Assembly (NCBI GenBank): GCA_035461245.1
Contig: DATHVP010000008.1
Location: forward strand, 1 to 64,000
Direction of reading: 5' to 3'
DNA from: SH-MAG3 sp035461245
Lineage (GTDB): Bacteria > Gemmatimonadota > Gemmatimonadetes > Longimicrobiales > RSA9
Length of the DNA stretch: 64,000 bases
Shown here: positions 8,431 through 17,593 of the stretch, piece after piece
Position numbering within the stretch: position 1 is the stretch's first letter
Layout of the letters: each line of letters begins with the position of its first letter
Notes under the pieces: model-generated
Seen by the model: the letters and a program-made list of their open reading frames with translations, nothing else
What the model was told of the DNA's origin: nothing
Database searches by the model: none
Translations under genes and position numbers: made by a program

Positions 8431-9852
8431 ATGAAGCGGACGTACTGTCGAAGCTTTCGCGCCGTCCTGGTGCTGGCCGTTGCTTCAGCCGTGGGCTGCG
8501 AACCTGACGTGGTATATCGGGACCCGGTGCTGTACGACGCACCGCCTGCCGGTGCAGGTGACTTCCTGGGCTACTCGGCAGCGGCAACAAAGCGCACGGT
8601 GTGCGGTAACTGCCACATAGGGAAACAGCGGGAGTGGGAAGAGACGGCCCACGCTGATGCCTGGGCCACACTGGCGCAGAGTGGCGCCATGCAGCCGTTG
8701 TGTCAGGAGTGTCATACGGTCTCGTCACGGGGCAACGTAGTTGCCACTCCCAGTGTCGGGTGGCCGGCCACACAGAACGCGCGCTACCGGGACGTACAGT
8801 GTGAGGCGTGCCACGGCCCGGGCCTGCTCCATGTAATGAACCCGGACGCGCGAGGGAATCGCCCGCTGGCCCCGGTGGCAGTGGCGGCGGACCCGGCCTG
8901 GGGTTGCGGCCAGTGCCACTCAGGCGCGCACCGACCTTATGCCGAGGAATGGGCGGGATCGCTGCACGCCAGGCAGGTCGGCTCCCGCAGCACGAACGTG
9001 AACTGCATTGGTTGCCACGAGGCGAAGGGCGTGCTGCGCGCCTGGGGGGTGAAGTCGACGATTCTCGAGGAGACGACTGATGCAGGTCACATGGCGATCA
9101 CGTGCGTGGTCTGCCATGACCCGCATGATGCTCGGAACAGCGGGCAGTTGCGCTTCCCCATGGATGTCCCGTCGGTGCAGGAGAACCTGTGCATGAAGTG
9201 CCACCAGCGCAGGGGCACACCGGACCTGGCCTCTCAGTCGGCCGGCCCGCATTCGCCCGAAGGTCCGCTGCTCCTCGGTGAGGCAGGCTGGCTGCCACCA
9301 AACTTCGAGTATCCGGCGGGCGCACTGGTGGGGAGCCACGGCAGTGACAGGAACCCGCGCCTGTGCGCCACCTGCCACGTCACCGATTACCAGGTGCACG
9401 ACCCGATCACCAGCGCTTCGGGATTCCGCGCGACGGGGCACAGCTTCCAGGCGATCCCGTGCGTGGATGACGGCGGCGTGCCCACCGGCGAGCGTTCGTG
9501 TGAGATGACCCAGCGTTCCTTCCGTAGCTGCACGAGTTGCCACCTCACTGAAACTGCAGCGCGGGCGGCCCTCAGTGTGGCCGAGATGCGCATCAGCCGA
9601 CTGGCGGGCGAAATCGGCAGCATGCTGCCGCGCATCGCTGCCTCCGAGTTCAGCAACACCGACAACCGGTACACGACGGCGGAGGGTGCGCGCTTCAACA
9701 TGCAACTGGCTCAGAAGAAGGGCTCGGTCGCCCACAACCCGTTCCTGCTGGAGGCGCTGCTCCTGGCCAGCATACGGCAGATCGAGATCGACTACGGCAT
9801 CAGGCCATCCGCTGCAGTGTCACTGCAGGCGGAGCTGACGCAGCACGACTGA
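8431..9852 (+). CDS. Nonaheme cytochrome c lipoprotein
   Basis: A 473-aa protein beginning MKRTYCRSFRAVLVLAV and continuing to a lipobox-like SAVGC, so it is probably lipid-anchored after export. Nine CXXCH sites are present: CGNCH, CQECH, CEACH, CGQCH, CIGCH, CVVCH, CMKCH, CATCH and CTSCH. The order and spacing resemble the octaheme/NapC-independent cytochromes of the cytochrome c554/NrfA-like superfamily (CEACHGPG and CVVCHDPH motifs). The start was chosen at the ATG after GGGGGG. An upstream extension would put a non-coding-looking leader before the signal peptide. It is the first gene after the sigma-54 promoter. It could be an electron carrier or a catalytic multiheme enzyme; no Lys-ligated CXXCK heme is seen. 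Confidence 0.85.
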   Translation: MKRTYCRSFRAVLVLAVASAVGCEPDVVYRDPVLYDAPPAGAGDFLGYSAAATKRTVCGNCHIGKQREWEETAHADAWATLAQSGAMQPLCQECHTVSSRGNVVATPSVGWPATQNARYRDVQCEACHGPGLLHVMNPDARGNRPLAPVAVAADPAWGCGQCHSGAHRPYAEEWAGSLHARQVGSRSTNVNCIGCHEAKGVLRAWGVKSTILEETTDAGHMAITCVVCHDPHDARNSGQLRFPMDVPSVQENLCMKCHQRRGTPDLASQSAGPHSPEGPLLLGEAGWLPPNFEYPAGALVGSHGSDRNPRLCATCHVTDYQVHDPITSASGFRATGHSFQAIPCVDDGGVPTGERSCEMTQRSFRSCTSCHLTETAARAALSVAEMRISRLAGEIGSMLPRIAASEFSNTDNRYTTAEGARFNMQLAQKKGSVAHNPFLLEALLLASIRQIEIDYGIRPSAAVSLQAELTQHD

Positions 9853-9945
9853 TGGATCCAGACTCGGATGGGCGGCGGCCGGACCCCTACCCCGGCCCTG
9901 CCGGTGCCGGCTCGCCGCCCACCGAGTGGCTCGCAGAGGAAGGTC

Positions 9946-10800
9946 ATGCATGTGACTGCCGGATCCGGGAGGCCATACCGCTGGCCATTCACTGCAGCTG
10001 CCGTACTGCTGGCATCGCTGGTGCTGGTGACCGCGGGCGCGGCCATGCTTTCAGTCCGGAATGAGTCCCGCGCCGTGCATGCGGCTGGTTCCGGTGCCGT
10101 CTATTCGACCGGTGCGCACCCAGCGTTGCCCGCTGGCGCCGGGCCTGCCATCGCCGCCTCGAACGACCGCACGATTGCGAGCGTCCCGACGCCGGTGGCC
10201 GAGACCACCCGGCGGCGCGCGTTCGACCACGCTGTGCATGAATCCGTCAGCTGCACACGCTGCCATGGCGCGGGTGGTGAGCATCGAGCCCTGCTGGTGC
10301 GCGGCCCCGCGGACTGCGCTGCCTGTCACCACGACGACGCGGCCCCGCGCATCTGCAGCGATTGCCATGCACTGGCAGGGCTGCCTGAGCCAGGCCATGT
10401 CATCCTTCGACTTGCCCTGGGCGTTTGGGCGGCGCCGCAGGAGCGGGAGCTGCCCTTCGGTCACGCCGTGCACGGCGCGGTTGATTGCCGTGAATGCCAC
10501 CAACGCCCCGTGACGCTTGCCATGGAACGCAGCTGCGGGTCCTGCCACGAGGCGCACCACTCCGCTGCATCCGATTGCGCGGCGTGTCATGGGCCGGCAA
10601 CAGCGCGGGCGGAGCACGTTCACGGTGCCCGCGTGCACCTGTCGTGCGAGGGTGCGGGCTGCCATGCGGGTGCCGTTGCGCCTGCGCCGGACCTGTCGCG
10701 CAGTCTCTGCATCGCCTGCCACGCGCCGCAGGTCGAACACGAACCGGGCGAGGCCTGCGCCCGCTGTCACCTGCTCGCGGCAGCGGGAGGTGCCCCGTGA
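9946..10800 (+). CDS. Membrane-anchored nine-heme cytochrome c with one CX4CH site
   Basis: A 284-aa protein. The ATG at 9946 follows AGAGGAAGG and leads directly into one hydrophobic segment (about residues 13-35) that acts as a signal anchor. Earlier in-frame ATGs lack a ribosome site. Eight CXXCH sites are seen (CTRCH, CAACH, CSDCH, CRECH, CGSCH, CAACH, CIACH, CARCH). A ninth, CEGAGCH, has four residues between the cysteines, an arrangement known from cytochrome c3-type proteins but uncommon. Repeated FDHAVH and FGHAVH motifs before heme pairs suggest bis-His ligation, as in class III/c7-type cytochromes. It probably conducts electrons along the periplasm. Its stop overlaps the barrel gene start (GTGA). 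Confidence 0.85.
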   Translation: MHVTAGSGRPYRWPFTAAAVLLASLVLVTAGAAMLSVRNESRAVHAAGSGAVYSTGAHPALPAGAGPAIAASNDRTIASVPTPVAETTRRRAFDHAVHESVSCTRCHGAGGEHRALLVRGPADCAACHHDDAAPRICSDCHALAGLPEPGHVILRLALGVWAAPQERELPFGHAVHGAVDCRECHQRPVTLAMERSCGSCHEAHHSAASDCAACHGPATARAEHVHGARVHLSCEGAGCHAGAVAPAPDLSRSLCIACHAPQVEHEPGEACARCHLLAAAGGAP

Positions 10801-12272
10801 GATGCAGGCTTCCAGCCATGGCCGGCCTGCTGCTGCCAGGCGTGCTGGCCGCCGCTCCGCTGGGTGCGCAACAGGTCCGCGTGACCGGCGCCTCCACCAT
10901 GAGATACATCGAGCTGCGGCCATTGGCCCGGGACAGCGTGGCGGAGGACCAGGTGCCTGGTTCCGGGCTGCTGCGCCAGTTGCCTGACGGCCGCACCGTC
11001 CGATGTGTGCCCGGGGATCCCTTCTGTCGTTACTCTCGTCCGGGCGAGCGGGTGGCCGCCGTGCCGCTGCTGCAGGACCTCGAAGCCAGCGCATGGGGAC
11101 TCGGCCGCGGCGTCCGGGGTTTTGCGCACCTCCGCATGCGCAGCGCATTGGGTGGAAGCGCCGGCATCTGGCCCCAGGAGGACGACGCTGTCGAACTGCT
11201 GGCCGCGTACGCCGAACTTGAGCGCACGCGGTACCGGATCCGTGCCGGTCGGCAATGGCAGGTATCCGGACTTGGTTTCTACAATTTCGATGGCATGAAT
11301 GCCGGCGGCGAGCCCGTGGCGCGAACCTGGGTCGAAGTGTACGCCGGACGCAGTCTGGTCCGGGGCATGAATGAATCCCGCGCCGGTGGCGCCCTCGAGG
11401 CCATCGAGGAATTCGCGCCGGCGGCGCACGGTATCATCGCCGGTGCCCACGCCCGCTACCGCCCCGCCACGGGCGTGGCGCTGTCCGCGTCGTATCAGGC
11501 GGACTTCCGAAGTGATGGTGCCGGGCTGTTCGCGGAGCTCGCCGCTCTGCATGCCTCGTGGCAGGGCGGCGCGGCGTCCGTCGAAGTGGCAGTGGAGACG
11601 GATGTTGCCACTCTCGGACTCAACGAGGCGCGCGTGTCGGTGCATGCATCGCCCCGGGGGCCAGTGGCGCTCCACGGCGAGCTTCGGCGCTACCGCCCCT
11701 ACTTCGAGCTGTGGACGATCTGGGGCGCGTTCTCACCCGTCGGCTTCGACGAAGCGCGTTTCGGCGCGACCTGGGCGGCCTCTGGTCGCAGGCTGCTGTT
11801 CCGCACGGACCTCGCGCACCGCCGCTACGGTGATGCCGGGGTGGCCAATTCCCTTGATGAGTTCCGCGGCAGCGGCTGGGGTGTCCTGGTTGGTGGAACC
11901 TGGCTGCCGGCGCCCGCCTGGCGTGTAGATGGCGCGTATCGGGTGGAGGCGGGATTCGGCGCGGCCCGCCGGGACGGTCATGCGGGCGTCACGCGCCGGC
12001 TCGGTACTGCGGGCTCCCTGTCACTGCAGGCTCTGGCCTTCCAGCGTCTCTACGAGTTTCGTCTCGACGAGGGCACTGTCCGTGGCGTGACGGCGGAACT
12101 GGCGCTGCCCCTCCTGCCCCGGGCGACGCTGTTCGCCACCGGCGCGGCGTATCGGCACCCCGCTGGCCGCTCCGGCGGGGTCGACTGGAACCAGCGCCGT
12201 GGCAGCCTGCGTCTCCAGTGGATGCTCGGTTCGGAACCGTCGCTACCCGCCTGGAATGGAGGTGGGCAATGA
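10797..12272 (+). CDS. Outer-membrane beta-barrel protein of the cytochrome cluster
   Basis: A 491-aa protein starting at GTG 10797, six bases after GGGAGG and overlapping the previous stop. A signal peptide ends near LGAQQ. The rest is a series of amphipathic strands typical of a large outer-membrane barrel; many strands end in aromatic residues and no transmembrane helices are seen. An early Cys pair (CVPGDPFC) could form a disulfide. It lies between two multiheme cytochromes, like the porin subunit of porin-cytochrome conduits (MtrB/PioB role). I do not see enough to assign it to those families, and MtrB's N-terminal CXXC is absent. A role holding a cytochrome wire in the outer membrane is an inference from position. 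Confidence 0.7.
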   Translation: MRCRLPAMAGLLLPGVLAAAPLGAQQVRVTGASTMRYIELRPLARDSVAEDQVPGSGLLRQLPDGRTVRCVPGDPFCRYSRPGERVAAVPLLQDLEASAWGLGRGVRGFAHLRMRSALGGSAGIWPQEDDAVELLAAYAELERTRYRIRAGRQWQVSGLGFYNFDGMNAGGEPVARTWVEVYAGRSLVRGMNESRAGGALEAIEEFAPAAHGIIAGAHARYRPATGVALSASYQADFRSDGAGLFAELAALHASWQGGAASVEVAVETDVATLGLNEARVSVHASPRGPVALHGELRRYRPYFELWTIWGAFSPVGFDEARFGATWAASGRRLLFRTDLAHRRYGDAGVANSLDEFRGSGWGVLVGGTWLPAPAWRVDGAYRVEAGFGAARRDGHAGVTRRLGTAGSLSLQALAFQRLYEFRLDEGTVRGVTAELALPLLPRATLFATGAAYRHPAGRSGGVDWNQRRGSLRLQWMLGSEPSLPAWNGGGQ

Positions 12273-13708
12273 CGCGCGCCCGGCTGCTGCAGGCGGGAAC
12301 GGCGCTCGCTGTGCTCGCCGCCGGCGCCGGCCTGGTGCGAGGCGCACCGGGCGGCGGCGACCTGTTCCCCCATGCCGTGCATGAGCGCCTGTTCCCTGTG
12401 TGCGAGAGCTGTCACGCAGGCGTGTTCGCCGATGAACCGGCTGCCGCGTTCCCGCAGCCGGCCCACTGCCGCCACTGCCACGATGGTGTGAGGGCGGACT
12501 CCGTTGCCTGGACCGGGGCCGCACCCCGCGTGTCCAACCTCCGCTTCTCCCATGGGCAGCATGGGAGGGCACTGGCGGCAGCGGGTGAACCTGCAAGCTG
12601 CCAGGCCTGTCATGCCCGGGGCGGCGAGCCGGCGCGCATGGACGTCGGTGCCGCCACCGCCGAGCGCTGCATCGCCTGCCACGAACACAGTGCGACGACG
12701 CACATGGCGCTGCCCGCCGATTGCAGCCGCTGCCACCTGCCGCTGGATCGGGTGGCGGAACTGAGCGCCGGCCGCATCGCCCGCTTCCCGCGACCGCCCT
12801 GGCACGAAGCGGACGACTTCATACTGACGCACGCAACGACGGCCGCACCGGCCGATGCGTCGTGCGGCGTCTGTCACGCCCGCCAGACGTGCGAGCGCTG
12901 CCATGCCAATGCGTCGGCCCTGGCCGCGGTCATGGCGCTGCCGCAGGACACCCGCGTGGCGCAACTGGAACGCGGACGGCCGGCTGTGTATCCGCTGCCG
13001 GCAGGACATGCCGCGGCGGACTGGCACCTGGCCCACGGTACGGCTGCCCGTGCCGCCGTCGGTTCCTGCGCCAACTGCCACACGCGACCCAGTTGCACGG
13101 CATGCCATGCGGGCGGTGACGGCCGTGCGCTCGCGCTGGTGGCGCAGCTGCCGCCGGTGGCGCCCGGCGCGGCACCGGGCGTGGATCCTGCGCGCATCAC
13201 GCGAGGCGTGCATGGCGCCGATGTCCGGCTGCAGCACGGCCGCCTGGCGGCGTCCGGGCAACTGGACTGCGCCCAGTGCCACGCCCGTGCCGAATGCTCC
13301 GAGTGCCACGCCGCAGCGGACTCCCGCGCGTTCCACCTGCCGAACTTCGTGGAACGGCACGCCGTGGATGTCTTCACCGGCCGCGGCGAGTGCCAGGCCT
13401 GCCACAGCACCGACACATTCTGCCGTGCCTGCCATGCACAGGCGGGCATTGCCTCCGGCGACATGAAAGCGGCGTTCCATGATGGCCAGCCCATGTGGGT
13501 GCTATCCCATGGCCGCGCCGCGCGACTGGGCCTGGAGGCCTGCGCTTCCTGCCACCGGCAGAGCGACTGCGTGCAGTGCCATTCGGCGGCGGGCGGCTGG
13601 GGGGTCAACCCCCACGGCCCGGGTTTCACCGGCCGGGGCGAGTCCCGCAGTGCAGCCAGCTGCCGGCTCTGTCACCTGGCCAGCCCGCCGAGAGGAAGTG
13701 GATCATGA
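12269..13708 (+). CDS. Hexadecaheme cytochrome c
   Basis: A 479-aa exported protein with a signal peptide or anchor at residues 8-28 and sixteen CXXCH motifs, about one heme per 30 residues. The hemes run in pairs or triplets separated by sections with FPHAVH, FSHGQHG and ILTHATT motifs that supply likely distal His ligands. This density is typical of nanowire-like or class III-derived cytochromes used for long-range electron transfer. The ATG follows GGAGGTGGG and overlaps the barrel gene stop; the C-terminus overlaps the NapA-like gene start. It is probably the main electron conduit between the NapA-like enzyme or NrfD module and the barrel-associated cytochromes. Confidence 0.88.
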   Translation: MTRARLLQAGTALAVLAAGAGLVRGAPGGGDLFPHAVHERLFPVCESCHAGVFADEPAAAFPQPAHCRHCHDGVRADSVAWTGAAPRVSNLRFSHGQHGRALAAAGEPASCQACHARGGEPARMDVGAATAERCIACHEHSATTHMALPADCSRCHLPLDRVAELSAGRIARFPRPPWHEADDFILTHATTAAPADASCGVCHARQTCERCHANASALAAVMALPQDTRVAQLERGRPAVYPLPAGHAAADWHLAHGTAARAAVGSCANCHTRPSCTACHAGGDGRALALVAQLPPVAPGAAPGVDPARITRGVHGADVRLQHGRLAASGQLDCAQCHARAECSECHAAADSRAFHLPNFVERHAVDVFTGRGECQACHSTDTFCRACHAQAGIASGDMKAAFHDGQPMWVLSHGRAARLGLEACASCHRQSDCVQCHSAAGGWGVNPHGPGFTGRGESRSAASCRLCHLASPPRGSGS

Positions 13709-16005
13709 GTGTCGATCGGCGCATGTTCCTCAAGGGTGCCGCAGTGGCGTCGGCGGCGGCCATCGCACCCGCAGGCCTGGCCGCCGCTGCCGGGTCCCGC
13801 GCCAGGCAGGTGCCGGAATGGCACCGGGCCCCCTGTCGCTTCTGCGGTATCGGCTGCGGCCTGCTCGTCGCCGTGCAGGACGGTCGCGCAGTCGCGGTAA
13901 GGGGAGACCTCGAATCGCCAGTGAACCGCGGGATGGCATGCGTGCGCGGTTACCATGCCATCCACACGCTGTACGGGCGGGACCGCGTCACCAGCCCGCT
14001 CATACGTCATGCAGGCAGGCTCGTGGCGGCAACCCCCGCCGACGCGTACGACCTCATCGCGGGGCGGATCAAGGAGGTCGTCGCCAGCCAGGGTGCGGAT
14101 GCCACAGGCGTGTACGGCTCCGGTCACTGGAGCGTGACGGACGCGTACGTGGCGGCGAAGCTGTTCAAGGCCGGGCTCGGCACGAACAACGTGGACACCA
14201 GCACGCGGCTCTACCACGCTTCTGCCACGGCCGGATTCCTGAGCACCTTCGGCCAGCCGGGGGCACCCGGCTGCTTCGCCGACGTCGAGTTCGCGGACAC
14301 GTTCGTGCTGTGGGGCCACAACATGGCCGAGACCGATCCGGTGCTCTTCTCCCGCATCCTGGAGCGGCGGCGGACCAGTCCCGCCGTGCGCATCATAACC
14401 CTCGGCACGCAGGCCACGCGCACCAGCTACGCTGCTGATCGCGCCCTGCTGCACCGGCCGCATGCGGAGATCGCCCTCGCCAACGCCATATGCAGCGCCG
14501 TGGTCCGGCGTGGCGGGGTGGACAGGAACTTCGTGAGCCGCCATGTCGCCTTTGCCAGGGGCACGGACGCTCCCGGCTACGGTGCGCATGAGCAGGTCAC
14601 TGTCACCGACGACGTCGTTCCCTCGACGTTCGACGCGTTCGTACGGTTCCTCGAGGACTATCGACCGGAGCAGATGGAGGCCGCTACCGGCGTGGCGGCC
14701 GCCGACCTCAACTGGCTCGCCGCGCTGTATGCCGATCGTGGACGGAAGGTGCTGTCCGTCTGGGGCAGCGACCTGAACCAGCACGTGCGTGGCACCTGGC
14801 TGAACAACGCGCTGCACAACATCCACCTGATCACCGGCAAGGTCGCGTCACCGGGGAACGGCGCCCTGTGTTGCGCCGCTCAGCCGGGCGGTGCCGATGC
14901 CGTCCACGCAGCCGGCGCCACGCCCGATGGACTGCCCCGCGGCTCCGTCTCCAGCGCTGCCGACAGGCAACACGCCGCCCGGATCTGGGGCGTGCCGGCC
15001 AGCCGCATCAGTGCCCAGCCGGGCCGGACGGCCCTGGCCATGTTCCGCGGCGTGGAGAGCGGCGCCATGCGCTTCCTCTGGGTGCAGGCCACGAACCCGC
15101 TGGCCAGCCTGCCGAACGCCCGGCGCTACCGGCGGGCGGTAGCCGACGGGAACGCGTTCCTTGTGGTGACAGAAGCGTATCCAACCGTCACTTCTGCCGC
15201 CGCCGATGTGGTACTGCCTGCCGCCCTGTGGCTGGAGCGGGAAGGCGTGTACGGCAGCAGTGAGCGGCGCAGCCAGTACTTTCCGCGGGTCGTCCCCGCG
15301 CCCGGCTCCGCAAGGGCCGATGGCTGGCACATGGTCGAGGTCGGCCGGCGGCTGGGCTTCGGCGCACTGCTGCCGTGGCAGGAGCAATCCCTCGTGGCCG
15401 ATGCCTGGGCAGAACTGATCCGCTTCCATCCGACGGCGCAGCCGGTGTCCCTTGCCGTGATGCGTAACGGTCCGGGCGCCATCTGGCCGTTCGGTGGTGA
15501 GCAGGAGGCGGGCTGGCGCTACAGCACCGCACACGATCCTGGCACCGATCGGTCCAGGGGCGCATTCCACTTCTACGGCTACAGTGACGGGCGTGCACGC
15601 ATCTGGCTTCGGCCTCACGAGCCGCCGGCGGAAATGCCCGACGAACGCTACCCCTTCTGGCTCACCGTGGGGCGTGTACTCGAACACGGCGGGACGGGCA
15701 CGCTTACCCGCCGCGTGCCCGCGCTGCAGCGCGCCGTGCCGCGTGCGTACGTCGAACTGAGTCGGAAGGACGCGACAGCACTGGGCATCCGCGACGGCGA
15801 GCGCGTGCGCCTGGTGACACGCCGAGGGTCGCTGGAGATGGATGCGCGCATAGAGCACCGCAGCCAGCCCCAGCAGGGCCAGGTTTTCGTGCCGTGCTTC
15901 GATGAAGACGCGCCCGTCAACCTGCTGACTCTCGATGCATGCTGCCCGCTAGCCGGACAGCCGGACTACGGCAAGTGCGCCGTGCGCGTGGAGCGCCTGA
16001 CATGA
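13705..16005 (+). CDS. NapA-like molybdopterin oxidoreductase with Tyr at the molybdenum-ligand position
   Basis: A 766-aa catalytic subunit with a Tat signal (DRRMFLKG). A [4Fe-4S] motif C44-x2-C47-x3-C51...C79 in PCRFCGIGC and MACVRG is exactly NapA-like. Segments such as FVLWGHNMAETDPVLFSRI, NQHVRGTW, TEAYPTVTSAAADVVLPAA, YGSSERRSQ and GRVLEHGGTGTLTRRVP align closely with periplasmic nitrate reductase. Two changes stand out. The Mo-ligating Cys of NapA (RHCMASA in E. coli) is Tyr170 (RLYHASA), with the neighbouring Met also changed to His. The Lys that links cluster and pterin (CIKG) is Arg81. Nitrate reduction therefore cannot be assumed. It is followed by a NapB homologue in a 4-nt overlap. 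At 766 aa it is shorter than E. coli NapA (828 aa). Confidence 0.88.
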   Translation: MSVDRRMFLKGAAVASAAAIAPAGLAAAAGSRARQVPEWHRAPCRFCGIGCGLLVAVQDGRAVAVRGDLESPVNRGMACVRGYHAIHTLYGRDRVTSPLIRHAGRLVAATPADAYDLIAGRIKEVVASQGADATGVYGSGHWSVTDAYVAAKLFKAGLGTNNVDTSTRLYHASATAGFLSTFGQPGAPGCFADVEFADTFVLWGHNMAETDPVLFSRILERRRTSPAVRIITLGTQATRTSYAADRALLHRPHAEIALANAICSAVVRRGGVDRNFVSRHVAFARGTDAPGYGAHEQVTVTDDVVPSTFDAFVRFLEDYRPEQMEAATGVAAADLNWLAALYADRGRKVLSVWGSDLNQHVRGTWLNNALHNIHLITGKVASPGNGALCCAAQPGGADAVHAAGATPDGLPRGSVSSAADRQHAARIWGVPASRISAQPGRTALAMFRGVESGAMRFLWVQATNPLASLPNARRYRRAVADGNAFLVVTEAYPTVTSAAADVVLPAALWLEREGVYGSSERRSQYFPRVVPAPGSARADGWHMVEVGRRLGFGALLPWQEQSLVADAWAELIRFHPTAQPVSLAVMRNGPGAIWPFGGEQEAGWRYSTAHDPGTDRSRGAFHFYGYSDGRARIWLRPHEPPAEMPDERYPFWLTVGRVLEHGGTGTLTRRVPALQRAVPRAYVELSRKDATALGIRDGERVRLVTRRGSLEMDARIEHRSQPQQGQVFVPCFDEDAPVNLLTLDACCPLAGQPDYGKCAVRVERLT

Positions 16006-16850
16006 GGGCCCGCGCCCGCGGCCTGACGGCAGGCGCCCGCGTCCTGACTGCTGGCGCTGCAGCGGCTGGTGCGTGGCTGCTGCTGTGGGGCCTCAACGGT
16101 GCCCTCGAACGGCGCGTCGCAGGGCGGCTCATGCATGTTGCGATGCCTGCCGGCGCTGGCCCCGCGGATGTTCGCCATGCGGCTGACCTGCCTGGCGCTC
16201 GCCTCATCGCACCGGCTGCGCCCATCGCTGCCGAAGCGCTCGTGTTCCGCTCCACCCCTGCGGCCGTGGCCTCAGCCGTCGCCGTGGTGCGGAGGGCGGA
16301 CGCTCACCCCCGGACACTGGCGACATATCGGTCCCTGCGCGCCTATCCGGGAGCGCCGCCACGGGTGCCACACGGCCTTACCATCGAAGAGTTCCGGCAG
16401 TCTTCCTGCAACAACTGTCATGAGCGAGGCGGTTACGCGCCGCGTTTCGGTGCGTATGTCCCGGTCACGCCCCACCCCGAGCGCGCCGGCTGCCTGCAAT
16501 GCCACGCCACGGACGCGACGGTGGTTGGCCGGCCGCTGCCGGACGACCGGCCCGACGCACTGTGCCGCCAGTGCCATGCCGCCCTTGCCGCCGCGCCGGC
16601 AGAGCGCGGACCTGCCTGGCCGGCCGCGGCATGGCCCGAGGTGCGGGGCAGTGCCGACGGCGCGCCGCCCGACATCCCCCACGACGTGCAGCAGCGGGGC
16701 AATTGCCTGGCATGCCACATGGGGCCGGCGGCAGTGGCGGAGATCCGCACGACCCATCCCGACCGGACGAACTGCAGGCAGTGCCACCTGGCCCCCGCCG
16801 AAGGCTGGTGGCCTACATTGTCGCCCCCGTCGTCGACAGGTCTGCCATGA
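16002..16850 (+). CDS. napB: NapB-like cytochrome with five heme sites
   Basis: A 282-aa protein with an N-terminal hydrophobic anchor at about residues 13-33. Its centre matches NapB, the small cytochrome partner of NapA: RTLATYRSLRAYPGAPPRVP and HGLT-EEFR precede CNNCHERGGYAPRFGAYVPVTPHPE and CLQCH. NapB normally has two hemes; here three more follow (CRQCH, CLACH, CRQCH), giving five. The extra C-terminal module PHDVQQRGNCLACH-MGPAAVAEIRTTHPDRTNCRQCH resembles NapC/NapM-type CXXCH repeats, so this looks like NapB fused to a second small cytochrome or to a duplicated NapB heme pair. Start ATG 16002 overlaps the stop of the NapA-like gene. Confidence 0.85.
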   Translation: MRARARGLTAGARVLTAGAAAAGAWLLLWGLNGALERRVAGRLMHVAMPAGAGPADVRHAADLPGARLIAPAAPIAAEALVFRSTPAAVASAVAVVRRADAHPRTLATYRSLRAYPGAPPRVPHGLTIEEFRQSSCNNCHERGGYAPRFGAYVPVTPHPERAGCLQCHATDATVVGRPLPDDRPDALCRQCHAALAAAPAERGPAWPAAAWPEVRGSADGAPPDIPHDVQQRGNCLACHMGPAAVAEIRTTHPDRTNCRQCHLAPAEGWWPTLSPPSSTGLP

Positions 16851-17593
16851 CGCGACTCTGCTCGATCATCTTCCTCGGCGCCGCCGTCACCTGGTCGGGC
16901 TGCACCCGCGGCGATGCCGCCCGCCCTGAGCACGTCGCCGCCGATGCGCCGTCTCTGTCCGCGGCAGTGCCGACGCTGGCGGCTGCAGAACCCGCTCCTG
17001 CCCACGCCGGCGATGACGGGCCGATCCTGGAGCCGGGACAGCTGCGCAGCCTGCGCACCGCCGTCGTGCACGGCCGCACGGGTCCTGACGGGGCGCCGTT
17101 CGACGTGACGCTGCGCACACCCGGGGATGCTGGCCATGCGCGCCGCTTCGGCACGCACACCATCGACATCGCGCTGCGCTCCGGCGACGTGGGCGTCATC
17201 CAGTATCCGTGCACCGCCTGCCACCTCGGCCGTGCCCTGGACCTGCAGGAGGAGCGCATGGCCGGCGCCCATGCGGACCTGCAGGTGACGCATCCCCGAG
17301 AGACGGGGGCTGCATGCCGCACCTGCCACTCCGCTGACAACGTCGAACTGCTGGCCCTGCGCAGTGGGGAGCAGACCACACTCGACCACGCGTACCGGAT
17401 CTGCGCTCAGTGCCATTTCAGCCAGGCGGATGCGTGGGCTGCCGGGATCCACGGCAAGCGACTGGACGGCTGGCAGGGCCGTCGCGTCGTCATGGGCTGC
17501 ACCGATTGCCACGACCCCCACGCGCCCGCACTGCATGTGCGCCTGCCGTTCCGGCCGCCCGCCTTGCCCAGCACCGGGAGACGCCAGCCATGA
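16847..17593 (+). CDS. Tetraheme cytochrome c lipoprotein
   Basis: A 248-aa protein with a short signal peptide and lipobox-like TWSGC, then a low-complexity Ala/Pro linker. The folded part has four CXXCH sites: CTACH, CRTCH, CAQCH and CTDCH. The segment CTDCHDPHAPAL and the preceding HGKRLDGWQGRRVVMGC resemble doubled CXXCH motifs of NrfD-associated cytochromes (ActA/NrfB-like). It sits between NapB and the ferredoxin/NrfD pair in an unbroken chain of 4-nt overlaps. A role passing electrons from the quinol-oxidising NrfD/ferredoxin unit to NapB or the larger cytochromes is likely but inferred. Confidence 0.8.
   Translation: MTRLCSIIFLGAAVTWSGCTRGDAARPEHVAADAPSLSAAVPTLAAAEPAPAHAGDDGPILEPGQLRSLRTAVVHGRTGPDGAPFDVTLRTPGDAGHARRFGTHTIDIALRSGDVGVIQYPCTACHLGRALDLQEERMAGAHADLQVTHPRETGAACRTCHSADNVELLALRSGEQTTLDHAYRICAQCHFSQADAWAAGIHGKRLDGWQGRRVVMGCTDCHDPHAPALHVRLPFRPPALPSTGRRQP

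Noticed and set aside
12050..13480. A long antisense frame across the 16-heme cytochrome
   Set aside because: Sixteen CXXCH sites on the plus strand establish the coding strand; the antisense product is low-complexity.
13705..16005. Annotation as formate dehydrogenase or assimilatory nitrate reductase
   Set aside because: The Tat signal, NapB partner and detailed alignment to NapA fix the family; only the active-site ligand deviates.
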